NCBI RefSeq assembly: GCF_014054525.1
Contig: NZ_CP059564.1
Location: 692,357-756,356 of the forward strand
Reading direction: 5' to 3'
DNA: 64,000 nt
From: Alysiella filiformis
Lineage (GTDB): Bacteria > Pseudomonadota > Gammaproteobacteria > Burkholderiales > Neisseriaceae
In this document: piece by piece, positions 62,663 through 64,000 of the stretch
How positions within the stretch are numbered: the first letter of the stretch is position 1
Layout of the letters: every line of letters begins with the position of its first letter
Position numbers and translations under genes: made by a program
The notes under the pieces: generated by a model
The model's database searches: none
Seen by the model: the letters and a program-made list of their open reading frames with translations, nothing else
Told to the model about the DNA's origin: nothing

Positions 62663-64000
62663 ATGTCATCTTCCACATCTCAATCTTTTTTGGAACGTTA
62701 TTTCAAACTTTCCGAACACGGTACCAGCGTGCGTACTGAAATCATAGCGGGTTTTACCACCTTTTTAACCATGTGTTACATCACGATTGTCAATCCAGCC
62801 ATTTTGTCGCAAACGGGCATGGATTTTGGCGCGGTGTTTGTGGCAACCTGCATATCATCAGCCATAGGTTGTTTTATTATGGGGGCGTTTGCCAATTATC
62901 CGATTGCGCTTGCCCCTGGTATGGGTTTAAACGCCTATTTCACATTCAGCGTGGTAAAAGGCATGGGTGTGAATTGGCAAGTGGCACTGGCGGCGGTGTT
63001 TGTGTCGGGTGTGATTTTCATTTTATTCAGTTGTTTTAAAATACGCGAAATGTTGGTCAATGCCTTGCCCAAAAGCCTGAAAATGGCGATTGCAGCAGGC
63101 ATTGGCTTATTTTTGGCATTGATTGCGCTCAAAAGTTCGGGCATCATCATCGCCAGCGATGCCACCTTATTGAAAATGAACGACCTGTATGTGATTCAAG
63201 ACGGCGTAAAATCCCCCAATTTGCCAGTGATTTTGGCATTATTGGGTTTTATTTTGACCGTTACTTTGGATTATTTTCATGTACGCGGCGCATTGGTCAT
63301 CAGCATTTTGACGATTACAGGCTTGGCAGCCGCATTTGGGCTAACCGAAATCAAAGGCGTGGTATCGGCAGTGCCATCAATCGCCCCCACATTCGGACAA
63401 ATGGATTTCAACGGCTTGTTCAACAGCAGCATGATTGCCGTGATTTTCGTGTTTTTCTTGGTGGATTTGTTTGACAGCACAGGTTCACTGGTTGGCGCAG
63501 TACACCGCGCAGGTTTGCTGGACAAAGACGGCAAAATCCCCCGACTCAAACGCACCCTGTTTGCCGACAGCACCGCCATCATTGCAGGCGCAACTTTGGG
63601 TACATCATCGGTAACGCCCTATGTGGAAAGCGCGTCTGGCGTGGCAGCAGGCGGTCGCACAGGTTTAACCGCCATTACCGTGGGGGTGTTGATGTTGTTG
63701 TGTTTGTGGTTTTCGCCTTTGGCGCAAGCCGTGCCAGCGTTTGCCACCGCCCCTGCCCTGCTCTACATTGGCGTGCAAATGATGAAATCCGCTTTGGAAA
63801 TTGACTGGGAAGACATGACCGAAGCCGCTCCTGCCTTTTTGACCATTGCCTTTATGCCTTTTACCTATTCCATTGCCGATGGCATTGCTTTGGGTTTCAT
63901 CAGCTATGCTTTGATTAAGCTGTTTACCAAACGCCACAAAGATGTACCCAGCATGGTGTGGCTGGTGGCGGTGTGCTGGTTGGTGAAATTTTGGTTTTTG
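62663..64000 (+). CDS. NCS2 family purine permease (AdeQ/GhxP-like), partial
   Basis: The first 446 codons of a nucleobase permease of the AzgA-like NCS2 group, with 12 or more membrane segments; the stop lies beyond the window. Marks are the N-terminal TEIIAGFTTFLTMCYITIVNP, ALAPGMGLNAYFTF, VFFLVDLFDSTGSLVG and GTSSVTPYVESASGVAAGGRTG, which bear the substrate and proton residues of this group. Such carriers take up adenine, guanine or hypoxanthine with protons. The exact substrate cannot be told. Family members are near 430-460 residues, so only a few codons should be missing. Confidence 0.92.
   Translation, partial: MSSSTSQSFLERYFKLSEHGTSVRTEIIAGFTTFLTMCYITIVNPAILSQTGMDFGAVFVATCISSAIGCFIMGAFANYPIALAPGMGLNAYFTFSVVKGMGVNWQVALAAVFVSGVIFILFSCFKIREMLVNALPKSLKMAIAAGIGLFLALIALKSSGIIIASDATLLKMNDLYVIQDGVKSPNLPVILALLGFILTVTLDYFHVRGALVISILTITGLAAAFGLTEIKGVVSAVPSIAPTFGQMDFNGLFNSSMIAVIFVFFLVDLFDSTGSLVGAVHRAGLLDKDGKIPRLKRTLFADSTAIIAGATLGTSSVTPYVESASGVAAGGRTGLTAITVGVLMLLCLWFSPLAQAVPAFATAPALLYIGVQMMKSALEIDWEDMTEAAPAFLTIAFMPFTYSIADGIALGFISYALIKLFTKRHKDVPSMVWLVAVCWLVKFWFL

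Overview
The window reads as chromosomal DNA from a member of the Neisseriaceae. The strongest sign is the saturating 12-base DNA uptake sequence, seen as AGGCTGCCTGAA (the Simonsiella-type dialect) and as AGGCAGCCTGAA (the Kingella-type dialect), very often as the near-palindrome TTCAGGCWGCCTGAA. It sits between genes, in terminators and inside reading frames. The gene content (Maf-PyrH pair, DUF971-rhomboid-UbiE-UppS run, BON lipoprotein, short HisG, Edd and Zwf of the Entner-Doudoroff route) fits an oral Neisseriaceae of the Simonsiella/Alysiella/Kingella group. The genus is an inference.

Layout. 1-8.2 kb: start of a MATE exporter, an orphan immunity-like gene with a broken DUF4261 remnant, edd, a BON lipoprotein, a repeat-bearing membrane protein, truA, a DUF4298 gene and ubiG, then a dense block of nested repeats. 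8.2-16 kb: a degenerate CZB-like protein, ribF, an orphan amino-acid ABC permease, a defective IS630-type element, and an AT-rich four-gene glycosylation cluster (methyltransferase, GT-C-like membrane protein, GtrA, GtrB) with a related palindromic element at each end. 16-33 kb: housekeeping genes (nnrD, tRNA-Lys, truC, FAH hydrolase, dtd, TSUP exporter, LysR, hisD, proC, dxr, nhaP2, pepN). pepN carries an in-frame copy of an intergenic palindromic repeat. 33-35 kb: a second immunity-like cassette with an intact DUF4261 gene. 34.8-53.5 kb: cdsA, an amidase, tRNA-Val and tRNA-Asp, a Sco protein with hisG, hda, a HAD phosphatase, uppS, ubiE, rhomboid, metR, maf, pyrH, rpmB-rpmG, RNase P RNA, ribA, dusA, bfd and a TetR regulator. 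53.8-55.7 kb: a third immunity-like cassette, split by the second copy of the IS. 55.7-64 kb: serS, dadA, a DUF2868 membrane protein, zwf, and an NCS2 purine permease cut by the window end.

Two things stand out. First, three dispersed cassettes share one plan: the 3' end of a DUF4261 gene, a conserved hairpin, and a divergent DUF1629/Imm11-like gene. Both truncated DUF4261 remnants begin at the same TACATCATC position. A 74-bp repeat lies downstream of cassette 2 and directly upstream of cassette 3, as if the units were once in tandem. This looks like orphan immunity cassettes shuffled by recombination; no toxin gene is visible here. Second, the intergenic space is filled by families of small inverted-repeat elements nested in one another, several tipped by uptake sequences. 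One family has an identifiable uninterrupted site elsewhere in the window.

All reading is by eye. Family names come from motif recognition, not from database searches.
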